Shown piece after piece: positions 1 to 5,102 of a stretch of DNA of 5,102 nucleotides. Origin of the DNA: Oscillospiraceae bacterium (GTDB taxonomy: Bacteria; Bacillota; Clostridia; Oscillospirales; Acutalibacteraceae); assembly GCA_029004655.1 (NCBI GenBank), contig JAQVYP010000140.1, positions 1-5,102 of the forward strand. Reading direction: 5' to 3'. Position 1 is the stretch's first letter. Every line of letters starts with the position of its first letter. The notes beneath the pieces were generated by a model. The model searched no databases, was not told the DNA's origin, and saw nothing but the letters and a program-made list of their open reading frames with translations. A program made the position numbers and the translations under genes.

Positions 1-93
1 AAAACAGAAAATATTATATATTCAATTGATAATTTTAATCTTAGTATAAGAAAAACTTTGAAAATAGCTTTAAAAATATATTTATATGTCTAA
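1..93 (+). CDS. Possible 3' end of an unidentified plus-strand gene (partial)
   Basis: Frame 1 on the plus strand is open from the window edge for 30 codons and stops with TAA at 91-93. The other two plus frames close early, at about 25-27 and 46-48. The encoded tail ends in a basic, hydrophobic stretch (IRKTLKIALKIYLYV). The stop lies 4 nt before the hairpin at 98-127, as expected if two convergent genes shared a terminator. Against it, the stretch is short and extremely AT-rich, so an open frame of this length could be chance. No product can be named. If it is not coding, I see nothing else in 1-90. Confidence 0.3.
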   Translation, partial: KTENIIYSIDNFNLSIRKTLKIALKIYLYV

Positions 94-127
94 AAAAATA
101 CCGCCTACACTTTTGTGTGGACGGTAT
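91..127 (-). terminator. Intrinsic terminator of the ebsC-like gene
   Basis: A 13-position stem with one C-A mismatch and one G-U pair (98-110 with 115-127, loop 111-114) starts 11 nt past the deacylase stop. On the minus strand it is followed directly by a run of U (A92-A97 on the plus strand), the classic Rho-independent layout. Read on the plus strand the same stem is followed only by a loosely T-rich stretch, so it could serve weakly as a bidirectional terminator. Confidence 0.85.
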
Positions 128-137
128 ATTTATTGTA

Positions 138-614
138 TTAGATATGTTCTGCATCGATTATTTCGGCAAAATCAGCCTGAATAACGGCTGAAAGTGAATT
201 AGCGTTTATTTCAACTTGGTATCCAACACGGCCGGCACTTACAAATATCGTGTTGAATCCACGTGCACTTTCGTGAATGACAGTGCGAAACAGTTTTTTC
301 ATTCCTATCGGAGAACAACCTCCATGAATATATCCGGTCAGAGGCAGAAGCTCCTTTTGTTTAATCATGTCAATTGATTTGACTCCAACAATTTTTGCCG
401 CTTTCTTTAAATTTAAATTGCAAGCCACAGGCACCACAAACACAAAGTGGACACCATTATTGCCAACTGTAACCAATGTTTTAAACACGTGGTCAGCATT
501 TTCGTCTAAAGCAGCAGCAACTGAGACACCATCCACTATAGTTTGATCGTAATTAAATTGATTATATGCAATTTTCTTTTGGTCTAAAATTCGCATTACA
601 TTAGTTTTATCCAT
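138..614 (-). CDS. ybaK: YbaK/EbsC-family Cys-tRNA(Pro) deacylase
   Basis: This 158-residue protein has the usual length for the YbaK/EbsC family, free-standing editing proteins related to the ProRS insertion domain. They hydrolyse cysteine mischarged onto tRNA-Pro in the cytosol. Family signatures seen are VFKTLV (Lys45, matching the essential lysine), the glycine-rich block GYIHGGCSPIGMKK at 94-107, and SAGRVGYQVEI at 126-136. The block usually reads GY[IV]RGG, so His97 replaces the common Arg. The ATG at 612-614 is preceded by AGGGA with a 6-nt spacer. The gene is monocistronic: the tRNA-Arg terminator lies upstream and its own terminator 11 nt downstream. The family call is secure. Cys-tRNA(Pro) specificity is inferred from the family, and related members edit other aminoacyl-tRNAs. 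Confidence 0.93.
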   Translation of the reverse strand: MDKTNVMRILDQKKIAYNQFNYDQTIVDGVSVAAALDENADHVFKTLVTVGNNGVHFVFVVPVACNLNLKKAAKIVGVKSIDMIKQKELLPLTGYIHGGCSPIGMKKLFRTVIHESARGFNTIFVSAGRVGYQVEINANSLSAVIQADFAEIIDAEHI

Positions 615-637
615 TAAAAATCCCTGCTTTTATTTCA

Positions 638-666
638 TATATAAGAAAACATGACTAAAAGATAAA
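638..666 (-). promoter_or_regulatory. Weak candidate promoter for the deacylase gene
   Basis: On the minus strand, TTTATC (661-666) and TATATA (638-643) are separated by 17 nt, about 20 nt before the AGGGA ribosome binding site. The -35 is poor (three of six matches) and overlaps the U-tract of the tRNA-Arg terminator. It is listed because a promoter is expected in this 50-nt gap and nothing better is visible. Confidence 0.25.
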
Positions 667-702
667 AAATCCATAAACCCTCGTATAATAAAGGATCATG
701 GA
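664..702 (-). terminator. Intrinsic terminator after tRNA-Arg
   Basis: On the minus strand TCCAT (698-702) pairs with ATGGA (670-674). The stem continues through a U-U mismatch into CCUU/GAGG-type pairs, and U6 (664-669) follows. The A-run at 704-709 could extend the stem by pairing with the U-tract. It begins 8 nt after the encoded CCA of tRNA-Arg. The plus strand also has T7 after its right arm, so the element is symmetric, but no plus-strand gene needs it. Confidence 0.75.
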
Positions 703-709
703 CTTTTTT

Positions 710-786
710 TGGTGCGCTTGGAGGGATTCGAACCCCCGACCTACCGCTTAGAAGGCGGTTGCTCTATCCGACTGAGCTACAAACGC
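710..786 (-). tRNA. tRNA-Arg (anticodon UCU)
   Basis: The minus strand folds into a full cloverleaf of 77 nt including an encoded CCA (710-712). The acceptor stem is GCGTTTG with CAAGCGC (one G-U pair) and the discriminator is A. The D arm is GCTC/GAGC. The anticodon stem ACCGC/GCGGT encloses loop CTTCTAA, with anticodon TCT reading AGA/AGG. The T arm loop is TTCGAAT. It is a single-gene unit between its own terminator and a long upstream leader. AGA is normally the main arginine codon in AT-rich Firmicutes, so this is probably a heavily used tRNA (inference). Confidence 0.97.
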
Positions 787-800
787 ATTTGCAATTTTTA

Positions 801-814
801 GGTTTAAATAAACC
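801..814. repeat. Short inverted repeat upstream of tRNA-Arg
   Basis: GGTTTA (801-806) and TAAACC (809-814) form a perfect 6-bp inverted repeat around AA, 15 nt before the tRNA 5' end. It is flanked by a looser outer pair, CAATT at 792-796 and AATTG at 818-822. It may be a small leader hairpin near the RNase P cleavage site, or chance in AT-rich DNA. Confidence 0.35.
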
Positions 815-856
815 ATCAATTGTGCTATAGAAGAAAACAAAATTATAAAAAACTAA

Positions 857-887
857 CTGTCCGTAACATTCATGTATTACTTTACAG
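857..887 (-). promoter_or_regulatory. Hairpin plus U6 in the tRNA-Arg leader (attenuator-like)
   Basis: On the minus strand CTGT (884-887) pairs with ACAG (857-860), and GTAA pairs with TTAC inside it. The two are separated by an AAA/GG internal loop. TTAG and T6 (847-852) follow. It sits at the predicted start of the tRNA-Arg transcript. The stem is weak (4 + 4 bp), so termination here is only a possibility. Confidence 0.25.
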
Positions 888-895
888 CAAGGTGT

Positions 896-924
896 ATTAT
901 ATCACATTTAGGTGTTCGATGCAA
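896..924 (-). promoter_or_regulatory. Promoter for tRNA-Arg (extended -10)
   Basis: On the minus strand TTGCAT (919-924) and TATAAT (896-901) are separated by exactly 17 nt, with TGA just before the -10 (extended -10). The predicted start near 889 would give a leader of about 100 nt before the tRNA 5' end at 786. This is the best vegetative sigma promoter between the two tRNA genes. The -10 is perfect and the -35 matches four of six. Confidence 0.6.
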
Positions 925-994
925 TACATTATTTCACTATATATTAATAAATTTAGCAGAATATCGCAAAATGAACAATACCTTATTATGATTC

Positions 995-1006
995 TATTGT
1001 ACAATA
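995..1006. repeat. 12-bp perfect palindrome TATTGTACAATA
   Basis: TATTGTACAATA equals its own reverse complement and lies 1 nt beyond the tRNA-Gly terminator stem. In AT-rich intergenic DNA a 12-bp palindrome can be chance, and no second copy is seen in the window. The wider gap 787-1046 (260 bp) otherwise holds the tRNA-Arg promoter and leader, the tRNA-Gly terminator, and no credible gene. Confidence 0.35.
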
Positions 1007-1038
1007 AAATACACATTCCTTGAATTGGAATGTGTATT
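1001..1038 (-). terminator. Intrinsic terminator after tRNA-Gly
   Basis: A perfect 12-bp stem, AATACACATTCC (1008-1019) with GGAATGTGTATT (1027-1038), encloses a 7-nt loop. On the minus strand it begins 8 nt after the encoded CCA and leads into UUAUUGU, U-rich but not a pure run. Stem strength and position support termination of the tRNA-Gly transcript. Confidence 0.75.
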
Positions 1039-1046
1039 AAATGTTA

Positions 1047-1120
<74 letters not shown>

Positions 1121-1130
1121 ATATCTTAGC

Positions 1131-1160
1131 GACGGTGTATATTTTATCATATACACCGTC
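1131..1160. repeat. Perfect 12-6-12 inverted repeat over the tRNA-Gly promoter
   Basis: GACGGTGTATAT (1131-1142) and ATATACACCGTC (1149-1160) are exact reverse complements around a 6-bp centre (TTTATC on the plus strand). The repeat covers most of the promoter spacer, the whole -10 and the likely start site of tRNA-Gly. It is not followed by a U-tract on the minus strand, so it does not look like a standard clpE terminator. It could be an operator, or a hairpin in read-through mRNA coming from clpE. Confidence 0.8.
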
Positions 1161-1169
1161 TCAAGTCAA
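1141..1169 (-). promoter_or_regulatory. Promoter for tRNA-Gly
   Basis: On the minus strand TTGACT (1164-1169) and TAAAAT (1141-1146) are separated by 17 nt. Each hexamer matches the vegetative sigma consensus at five of six positions. Transcription would start near 1134-1136, leaving a leader of about 15 nt before the tRNA 5' end at 1120. The -10 lies inside the inverted repeat at 1131-1160. Confidence 0.75.
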
Positions 1170-1177
1170 GCGTTTTT

Positions 1178-3496
1178 CTAATTAATTTCACAAACAATTT
1201 CAATTTCTTTATCAGCAGTTACAGAAATACTTTTTATAGTTTTATCTCTGTTGTCAATCATGATGTTAACTATTTTGTCCTCAATATCTCGACGCACCAA
1301 TCGCCTAATATCACGAGCTCCTCGTTTTTTAGATTCACAGTTTTGAGCTAAAAATTTACAAACTTTATTATCAAAGTTAAAATCTATTCCCTTTTCTTTC
1401 AAAATCGGTTTTAATTCTGAAACGATAAGCCCTGCAATAGTTTCAAGGCTATCAATTGATAATGGGTTGAAGATAACAACATCATCTACCCTACCCAAAA
1501 ATTCGGGACGTAAAAACTCTTCTAAAGCTTTCATTGCTTTTTCTTTGCTTGCCTGATTAATTGTTTTTCCAAAACCCATAAGTGATTCATTTGATTCGCT
1601 TCCGGCATTTGAAGTCATAACTATAATAGTATTTTCAAAATTAACTGTTCGACCCTGTGCATCGGTTATGCGGCCATCATCGAGTACTTGAAGCATGATA
1701 TTAAGTACATCAGGATGGGCTTTTTCAATTTCATCCAGTAATATAACCGAATAAGGCTTTCTTCGAACTTTTTCAGTTAATTGGCCGGCTTCATCATAGC
1801 CGACATATCCCGGAGGAGATCCAATCAGCCTTGATACAGAATGTTTTTCCATATACTCAGACATATCAAGTCTTATAAGTGTTTCAGGAGTATTAAACAA
1901 CTCATTTGCCAACACTTTTACAAGTTCGGTTTTTCCAACACCCGTAGGTCCAACAAATATAAATGATACAGGTCTTCGGTGTGTTGAAATTTGCATACTG
2001 GAACGTCGAACACCTGCAACAACAGCATCAACAGCTTGTTCTTGACCGATTACTTTTTCTGAAATTCGTTCTTTAAGATCTGACAACTTTTCTAGGTTAC
2101 TTTGTTTAACTTTAACAGCAGGAATACCTGTCCACAGTTCAATAACATGTGCAAGATCATCAAAAGTCACTTGATTATCAGCTGCTTGAACATATAAATC
2201 AGAAGCTTTTTTTTGATATTTAGCCAGATCAGCTTTAACCATTGCCAACTGTTCATAATCTACATTTTCAACATTGGATTCCAACATTTCTGTCCTTTGT
2301 GATAATTCGGAAATTTTCTTGTTTGCAACATAAAGTTTGTCAATTGCCTTGTTACGTAAACAAGCACATGCACATGATTCATCAAGCAAATCGATAGCTT
2401 TATCAGGTAAAAATCTATCATTTATATATCTTTCAGACAAAACAACAGCACTATTAATAATATCATCACCAACAGTGACGCTATGATAACCTTCGTAATA
2501 GCCTTTTACTCCCAAAAGAACCTTGATTGTATCACTCACTGACGGTTCCTCGATCACAACAGGCTGAAATCTGCGTTCTAAGGCCGCATCCTTCTCTATA
2601 TACTTCCTATACTCTTTAAATGTTGTGGCACCAATTACCTGTATTTCTCCGCGTGACAGAGCAGGTTTAAGAATATTGCCTGCACTCATTGACCCTTCGG
2701 AATCTCCTGCTCCAACAAGATTATGAATTTCATCAACAAAAAGGATTATATTACCGGCAGCTTTAACTTCATCTATAAGTCCTTTAACACGACTTTCGAA
2801 TTGTCCTCTAAATTGGGTGCCGGCAACAAGGCCTGTTAAATCCAAAAGTTGAATTTCCTTATCAGACAGACGTGCAGGAGCATTGCCTGTGGCAATTTTG
2901 ATTGCAAGTCCTTCCGCTATTGCAGTTTTTCCTACACCCGGTTCGCCAATCAAACAAGGATTATTTTTTGTTCGTCTTGATAGAATTTGTATAGTATGAT
3001 ATAATTCGTCCTCGCGTCCGATAATAACATCAAGTTCGCCATTTTTAGCTTTTTCAGTCAAATTAGTGCAATATTGATCTATAAATTTGCGCCTTTTCTG
3101 TTTTGGCTTCTTATTTTCCTTTTCTTCTTTCTCGTCAGTGCTCTTACCTACAAATTGAGTAGTATTATTTTCATCTTGCTGTGGTACCATAGAACCAAAA
3201 ATATTATTTAAAAAAGGGAAGGTTGCAGCACCTCCCGATAATGAATCATTATCAATATTAGGATCTTCCGATTCTTCATTAAGTGCCATAATTTCCATGA
3301 ACTGATCACTCATTTGTTCAATATCATCATCAGATATATTCATTTTATCAAGCATATCATTAATGGGTTTTATACCCGCTTCTTTTGCGCAAACAAAGCA
3401 CAAACCTTTAGGTTCGCTTTGTTCTGTACTTCCGGGCCTCATTTCGGACACGAACACAACAGCCGGCCTCTTTTTACATTTATAACAAAGGTTCAT
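1178..3496 (-). CDS. clpE: ClpE-like AAA+ unfoldase, ATPase partner of ClpP
   Basis: This 772-residue Clp/Hsp100 ATPase unfolds substrates and feeds them to ClpP in the cytosol. A zinc finger replaces the Clp-N repeats: CxxC at 4-7 and 33-36, McsA-like. A charged linker runs to about 140. AAA+ 1 has Walker A GEPGVGKT (184-191), Walker B ILFVDEIH (251-258), sensor IGATT (288-292), pore loop AGTQFRG (225-231) and arginines 308-309. A short coiled middle domain covers about 382-435. AAA+ 2 has GPTGVGKT (516-523), pore loop GYVGY (563-567), VILLDEIEKAH (584-594) and sensor-2 GAR (726-728). MGF (640-642) fits the ClpP-docking loop. Start choice: AAGGAG at 3507-3512 is 11 nt from this ATG but only 2 nt from the in-frame ATG at 3503-3505. 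Homologues also begin close to the first CxxC. The stop is TAG. No CtsR or CIRCE operator is visible. Annotation as ClpC is possible, but the N-terminus favours ClpE. Confidence 0.93.
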   Translation of the reverse strand: MNLCYKCKKRPAVVFVSEMRPGSTEQSEPKGLCFVCAKEAGIKPINDMLDKMNISDDDIEQMSDQFMEIMALNEESEDPNIDNDSLSGGAATFPFLNNIFGSMVPQQDENNTTQFVGKSTDEKEEKENKKPKQKRRKFIDQYCTNLTEKAKNGELDVIIGREDELYHTIQILSRRTKNNPCLIGEPGVGKTAIAEGLAIKIATGNAPARLSDKEIQLLDLTGLVAGTQFRGQFESRVKGLIDEVKAAGNIILFVDEIHNLVGAGDSEGSMSAGNILKPALSRGEIQVIGATTFKEYRKYIEKDAALERRFQPVVIEEPSVSDTIKVLLGVKGYYEGYHSVTVGDDIINSAVVLSERYINDRFLPDKAIDLLDESCACACLRNKAIDKLYVANKKISELSQRTEMLESNVENVDYEQLAMVKADLAKYQKKASDLYVQAADNQVTFDDLAHVIELWTGIPAVKVKQSNLEKLSDLKERISEKVIGQEQAVDAVVAGVRRSSMQISTHRRPVSFIFVGPTGVGKTELVKVLANELFNTPETLIRLDMSEYMEKHSVSRLIGSPPGYVGYDEAGQLTEKVRRKPYSVILLDEIEKAHPDVLNIMLQVLDDGRITDAQGRTVNFENTIIVMTSNAGSESNESLMGFGKTINQASKEKAMKALEEFLRPEFLGRVDDVVIFNPLSIDSLETIAGLIVSELKPILKEKGIDFNFDNKVCKFLAQNCESKKRGARDIRRLVRRDIEDKIVNIMIDNRDKTIKSISVTADKEIEIVCEIN

Positions 3497-3506
3497 AAAA
3501 TACATA

Positions 3507-3512
3507 TCTCCT
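3507..3512 (-). promoter_or_regulatory. Ribosome binding site that decides the clpE start
   Basis: AAGGAG on the minus strand is too close (2 nt) to the first in-frame ATG (3503-3505) for normal initiation. It is 11 nt from the second ATG (3494-3496), slightly long but workable. This supports a protein three residues shorter than the longest frame. Confidence 0.65.
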
Positions 3513-3546
3513 TAAAACATAGACAATAATTATTTTGCTAAATTAA

Positions 3547-4110
3547 TTATATATCATTTTGGCTGTTATTTGTGAACTGATATTGAAGAAATAATTTAAA
3601 ATAATTGATAAATGAAAATAACATGAATAAAAACGAAATACCAATTAGTCCATTTGTAATCAAAGATGGAATGTTCTGCACAATTTCTGTAAAAATAATT
3701 ACAATCATTGTTATATATAAAATTACGGTAGATAACTTTCCCCACCATCTTGCGTATGGGGTTTCGTTATTGCGATTTTTAAGAATGAGTACCGTTCCCA
3801 ATAATGTCATTATTTCCTTAACCAGCATTAATACTACCAAAGGAATTAAATTAATATGATGAAGGCATAAACAAATTAACACTGTTGCTTGAGTTAGTTT
3901 ATCCGCAATTGGATCTAATACTTTTCCTAAATCTGTTATCATATTAAATTTTCTCGCAATAAATCCATCACAAATATCCGTAATTCCGGAAGCTGTAACA
4001 ACAACACCGGCAATAAGATAATAATTTTCTAAATAAAACGCAACAAAAACCGGTATCAATGCAATTCTGATTATTGTGAGAATATTGGGAATAGTCACTA
4101 TTTTCTTCAA
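3547..4110 (-). CDS. pgsA: CDP-alcohol phosphatidyltransferase, PgsA type (phosphatidylglycerophosphate synthase)
   Basis: This 187-residue integral membrane enzyme has the usual PgsA length. It is expected to transfer the phosphatidyl group from CDP-diacylglycerol to glycerol-3-phosphate, the committed step to phosphatidylglycerol and cardiolipin. The complete family signature D-x2-D-G-x2-A-R-x8-G-x3-D-x3-D is present: Asp45, Asp48, Gly49, Ala52, Arg53, Gly62, Asp66 and Asp70. It provides the metal and CDP sites. An N-terminal PNILTIIRI motif and about five or six hydrophobic segments fit the fold. The start is TTG (4108-4110) with AGGGAAG about 8 nt upstream. No in-frame ATG competes nearby; the GTG at 4116-4118 is out of frame. 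It starts 18 nt after the cvpA stop, so the two are probably co-transcribed. GKLSTVILY at 124-132 lacks the Gln of the common GKxKTxxQ motif, so another CDP-alcohol acceptor is possible. Confidence 0.9.
   Translation of the reverse strand: MKKIVTIPNILTIIRIALIPVFVAFYLENYYLIAGVVVTASGITDICDGFIARKFNMITDLGKVLDPIADKLTQATVLICLCLHHINLIPLVVLMLVKEIMTLLGTVLILKNRNNETPYARWWGKLSTVILYITMIVIIFTEIVQNIPSLITNGLIGISFLFMLFSFINYFKLFLQYQFTNNSQNDI
3548..3576 (-). promoter_or_regulatory. Candidate internal promoter for clpE
   Basis: On the minus strand TTCACA (3571-3576, five of six matches) is followed after 17 nt by TATATA (3548-3553), with TGA before the -10. TATAAT overlaps two bases further on, at 3546-3551. 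It lies over the last codons and stop of pgsA and would start transcription about 35 nt before the clpE ribosome binding site. It would let clpE be expressed apart from the cvpA-pgsA mRNA. AT richness makes false positives likely. Confidence 0.42.
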
Positions 4111-4128
4111 GTTTTCACTTCCCTAGGT

Positions 4129-4812
4129 TTATTTCAAGAAAGGGTTAAACGTGCATATATATTTAAATATATATGAAGAATCAATTGCTTCCTTTGTAAA
4201 AATGAAAAACCCATTATTAGTTACTGAAATGATAGTTGATAAAATAAAGCAGAAAGCTGCCGCAATAACAACACCTTTAGCGACTCCAATGCAGCCACCC
4301 AGTATTTTGTTTATACTTCCGACGATAGGAAGGTTGAAAATCTTGTTAATTGCTTTTGCAAGAAATCTAACCAAGAACATAAGAACAGCAAAAATCAATG
4401 TAGTTAAAAATGCTTGCATAAGAGCTGTAATTATAGGCCTTGCGACTGTCAGTGTTATATTGTCAGCGACTTGACTCATTGAGTCGCCGGTGTTTTGCTG
4501 CGCAATGGCATTAATATCGATTTTTAAAGCATCAGCACCACTAACAACAAATGAAGGAAGGCTTTCTTTAATGCTATCAACAACAGATGTTCCCTTTTCT
4601 AACAATTTATCTTCGATACCGCTGGATATTTTAGGTCCAATTTGATTATCAAAAATCTGTGTTGCTAAAGTTCCGCTAATACTTACCGCAATCATTAATG
4701 CTAATATAAACCCGGTAAGTTCAATAAAAGTCCTTACAAAGCCATGTTTTGCAGACTGTAAAACGATAAACAGAACTATTGCAACAATAATTAAATCGAG
4801 AATAATACCCAT
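4129..4812 (-). CDS. CvpA-family membrane protein
   Basis: This 227-residue protein has four hydrophobic segments at about 4-20, 25-47, 127-152 and 171-197. A polar, probably extracytoplasmic region of about 80 residues lies between the second and third. The layout and motifs (GFVRTFIELTGFILA near 24-38, and LPIVGSINKILGGCIGVAKG at 161-180) match the CvpA/colicin V production family. These inner-membrane proteins have an unclear biochemical role, linked in other bacteria to envelope stress resistance. The ATG at 4810-4812 follows a strong AGGAGG (4821-4826) at 8 nt. The start is 15 nt past the stop of the upstream gene, and the next gene begins 18 nt downstream, so this is an operon member. 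Proximity to pgsA suggests an envelope function but does not prove one. Confidence 0.85.
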   Translation of the reverse strand: MGIILDLIIVAIVLFIVLQSAKHGFVRTFIELTGFILALMIAVSISGTLATQIFDNQIGPKISSGIEDKLLEKGTSVVDSIKESLPSFVVSGADALKIDINAIAQQNTGDSMSQVADNITLTVARPIITALMQAFLTTLIFAVLMFLVRFLAKAINKIFNLPIVGSINKILGGCIGVAKGVVIAAAFCFILSTIISVTNNGFFIFTKEAIDSSYIFKYICTFNPFLK

Positions 4813-4827
4813 AAAAGTGCCCTCCTG

Positions 4828-5102
4828 TTAATTGTAAGTATAAGTGGTTAATTCTGACTTCGAAATAGCTGCTACCATGTTATTATTTATATCCGAAACT
4901 AATAATGCATTATAACCGCAATCAATGATATTTGCAAGCTTTCCGTCAATAGTATAGCAAAGAATTGTATTATCAGACAAACAATATATGACATCATCGC
5001 ATACAGCAATATCTTTAATAACTCCACTAGACGAAAAATCAGCAATTGTTTTTCCATTGTTATCAAACACACTTATTTCATTTGAAATAGAATTGTTAAT
5101 TC
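4828..5102 (-). CDS. C-terminal part of a probable beta-propeller-like protein (partial at window edge)
   Basis: The frame is open to the window edge, so the N-terminus is outside. The visible part is about 91 residues. A GTG at 5068-5070 could be read as a start but has no convincing ribosome binding site, and codons continue upstream, so I treat the gene as truncated by the window. The sequence shows repeated short beta-strand units of propeller blades: IKDIAVCDDVIYCLSD, then TILCYTIDGKLANII, then ALLVSDINNNMVAAI. Such units are seen in PQQ/WD-like propellers. Clostridial genomes often place a membrane-anchored propeller protein of the DUF5711 type before cvpA. That identification is from memory of gene order and is tentative. 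It ends with TAA (4828-4830), right before the cvpA ribosome binding site. Confidence 0.7.
   Translation of the reverse strand, partial: INNSISNEISVFDNNGKTIADFSSSGVIKDIAVCDDVIYCLSDNTILCYTIDGKLANIIDCGYNALLVSDINNNMVAAISKSELTTYTYN

Noticed and set aside
820..1023. 67-codon plus-strand open frame between the tRNA genes
   Set aside because: It starts at TTG without a ribosome binding site and runs opposite to the tRNA-Arg promoter. Its stop falls inside the tRNA-Gly terminator, and its composition looks like translated AT-rich intergenic DNA.
1131..1160. Reading the palindrome as a Xer/dif-like or integrase core site beside a tRNA
   Set aside because: The arm-core-arm size is similar, but the arms do not resemble known dif halves. 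No recombinase, direct repeat of the tRNA end or foreign island is present in the window.
3314..3529. Plus-strand open frame over the clpE start
   Set aside because: It is antisense to the zinc-finger coding region, and the composition is explained by the clpE codons.
3497..3546. CtsR or CIRCE (HrcA) operator upstream of clpE
   Set aside because: Neither the GGTCAAA tandem repeat nor the TTAGCACTC/GAGTGCTAA inverted repeat is found on either strand.
3605..3859. Plus-strand open frame inside pgsA
   Set aside because: It is the antisense shadow of a clear membrane enzyme whose catalytic motif is in the minus frame.
4151..4474. 107-codon plus-strand open frame inside cvpA
   Set aside because: It is antisense to the conserved CvpA segments, and its hydrophobicity mirrors theirs.
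5068..5070. GTG as the true start of the right-edge gene
   Set aside because: The frame stays open upstream to the window edge, no good ribosome binding site precedes the GTG, and the product looks like an internal part of a repeat protein.

Overview
The window is AT-rich chromosomal DNA of the kind found in low-GC Firmicutes, most likely a Clostridia/Ruminococcus-type anaerobe. This rests on AT-biased codon use, AGGAGG-type ribosome binding sites, CCA-encoded tRNA genes, a McsA-like zinc finger on a ClpE-type ATPase, and the CvpA-PgsA pairing. The genus is inference. Every well-supported gene lies on the minus strand, so transcription runs from high to low coordinates.

Right part (5102 to 3497): a tight minus-strand cluster. 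It starts with the C-terminal part of a gene cut by the window edge, probably a beta-propeller-like protein. A four-segment CvpA-family membrane protein follows, then a CDP-alcohol phosphatidyltransferase (PgsA type, TTG start). Gaps between these genes are under 20 nt, which suggests one mRNA. Middle (3496 to 1178): a 772-residue double-AAA+ Clp ATPase. It has a four-cysteine zinc finger instead of the Clp-N domain and carries a ClpP-docking MGF loop, so it is ClpE-like. It follows pgsA by about 50 nt and has a candidate promoter of its own inside the end of pgsA.

Left part (1177 to 91): three short transcription units in a row. tRNA-Gly(UCC) has a near-consensus promoter buried in a perfect 12-6-12 inverted repeat. 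tRNA-Arg(UCU) has an extended -10 promoter about 100 nt upstream. A YbaK/EbsC-family Cys-tRNA(Pro) deacylase comes last. Each ends in a hairpin of intrinsic-terminator type. Bases 1-93 may hold the 3' end of a plus-strand gene converging on the deacylase.

The genes are mostly housekeeping: translation quality control, protein quality control, and phospholipid and envelope functions. I see no mobile element, CRISPR array, defence or biosynthetic system. The points that merit a second look are the palindrome over the tRNA-Gly promoter, the possible attenuator-like hairpin in the tRNA-Arg leader, and the domain make-up and context of the ClpE-like ATPase.
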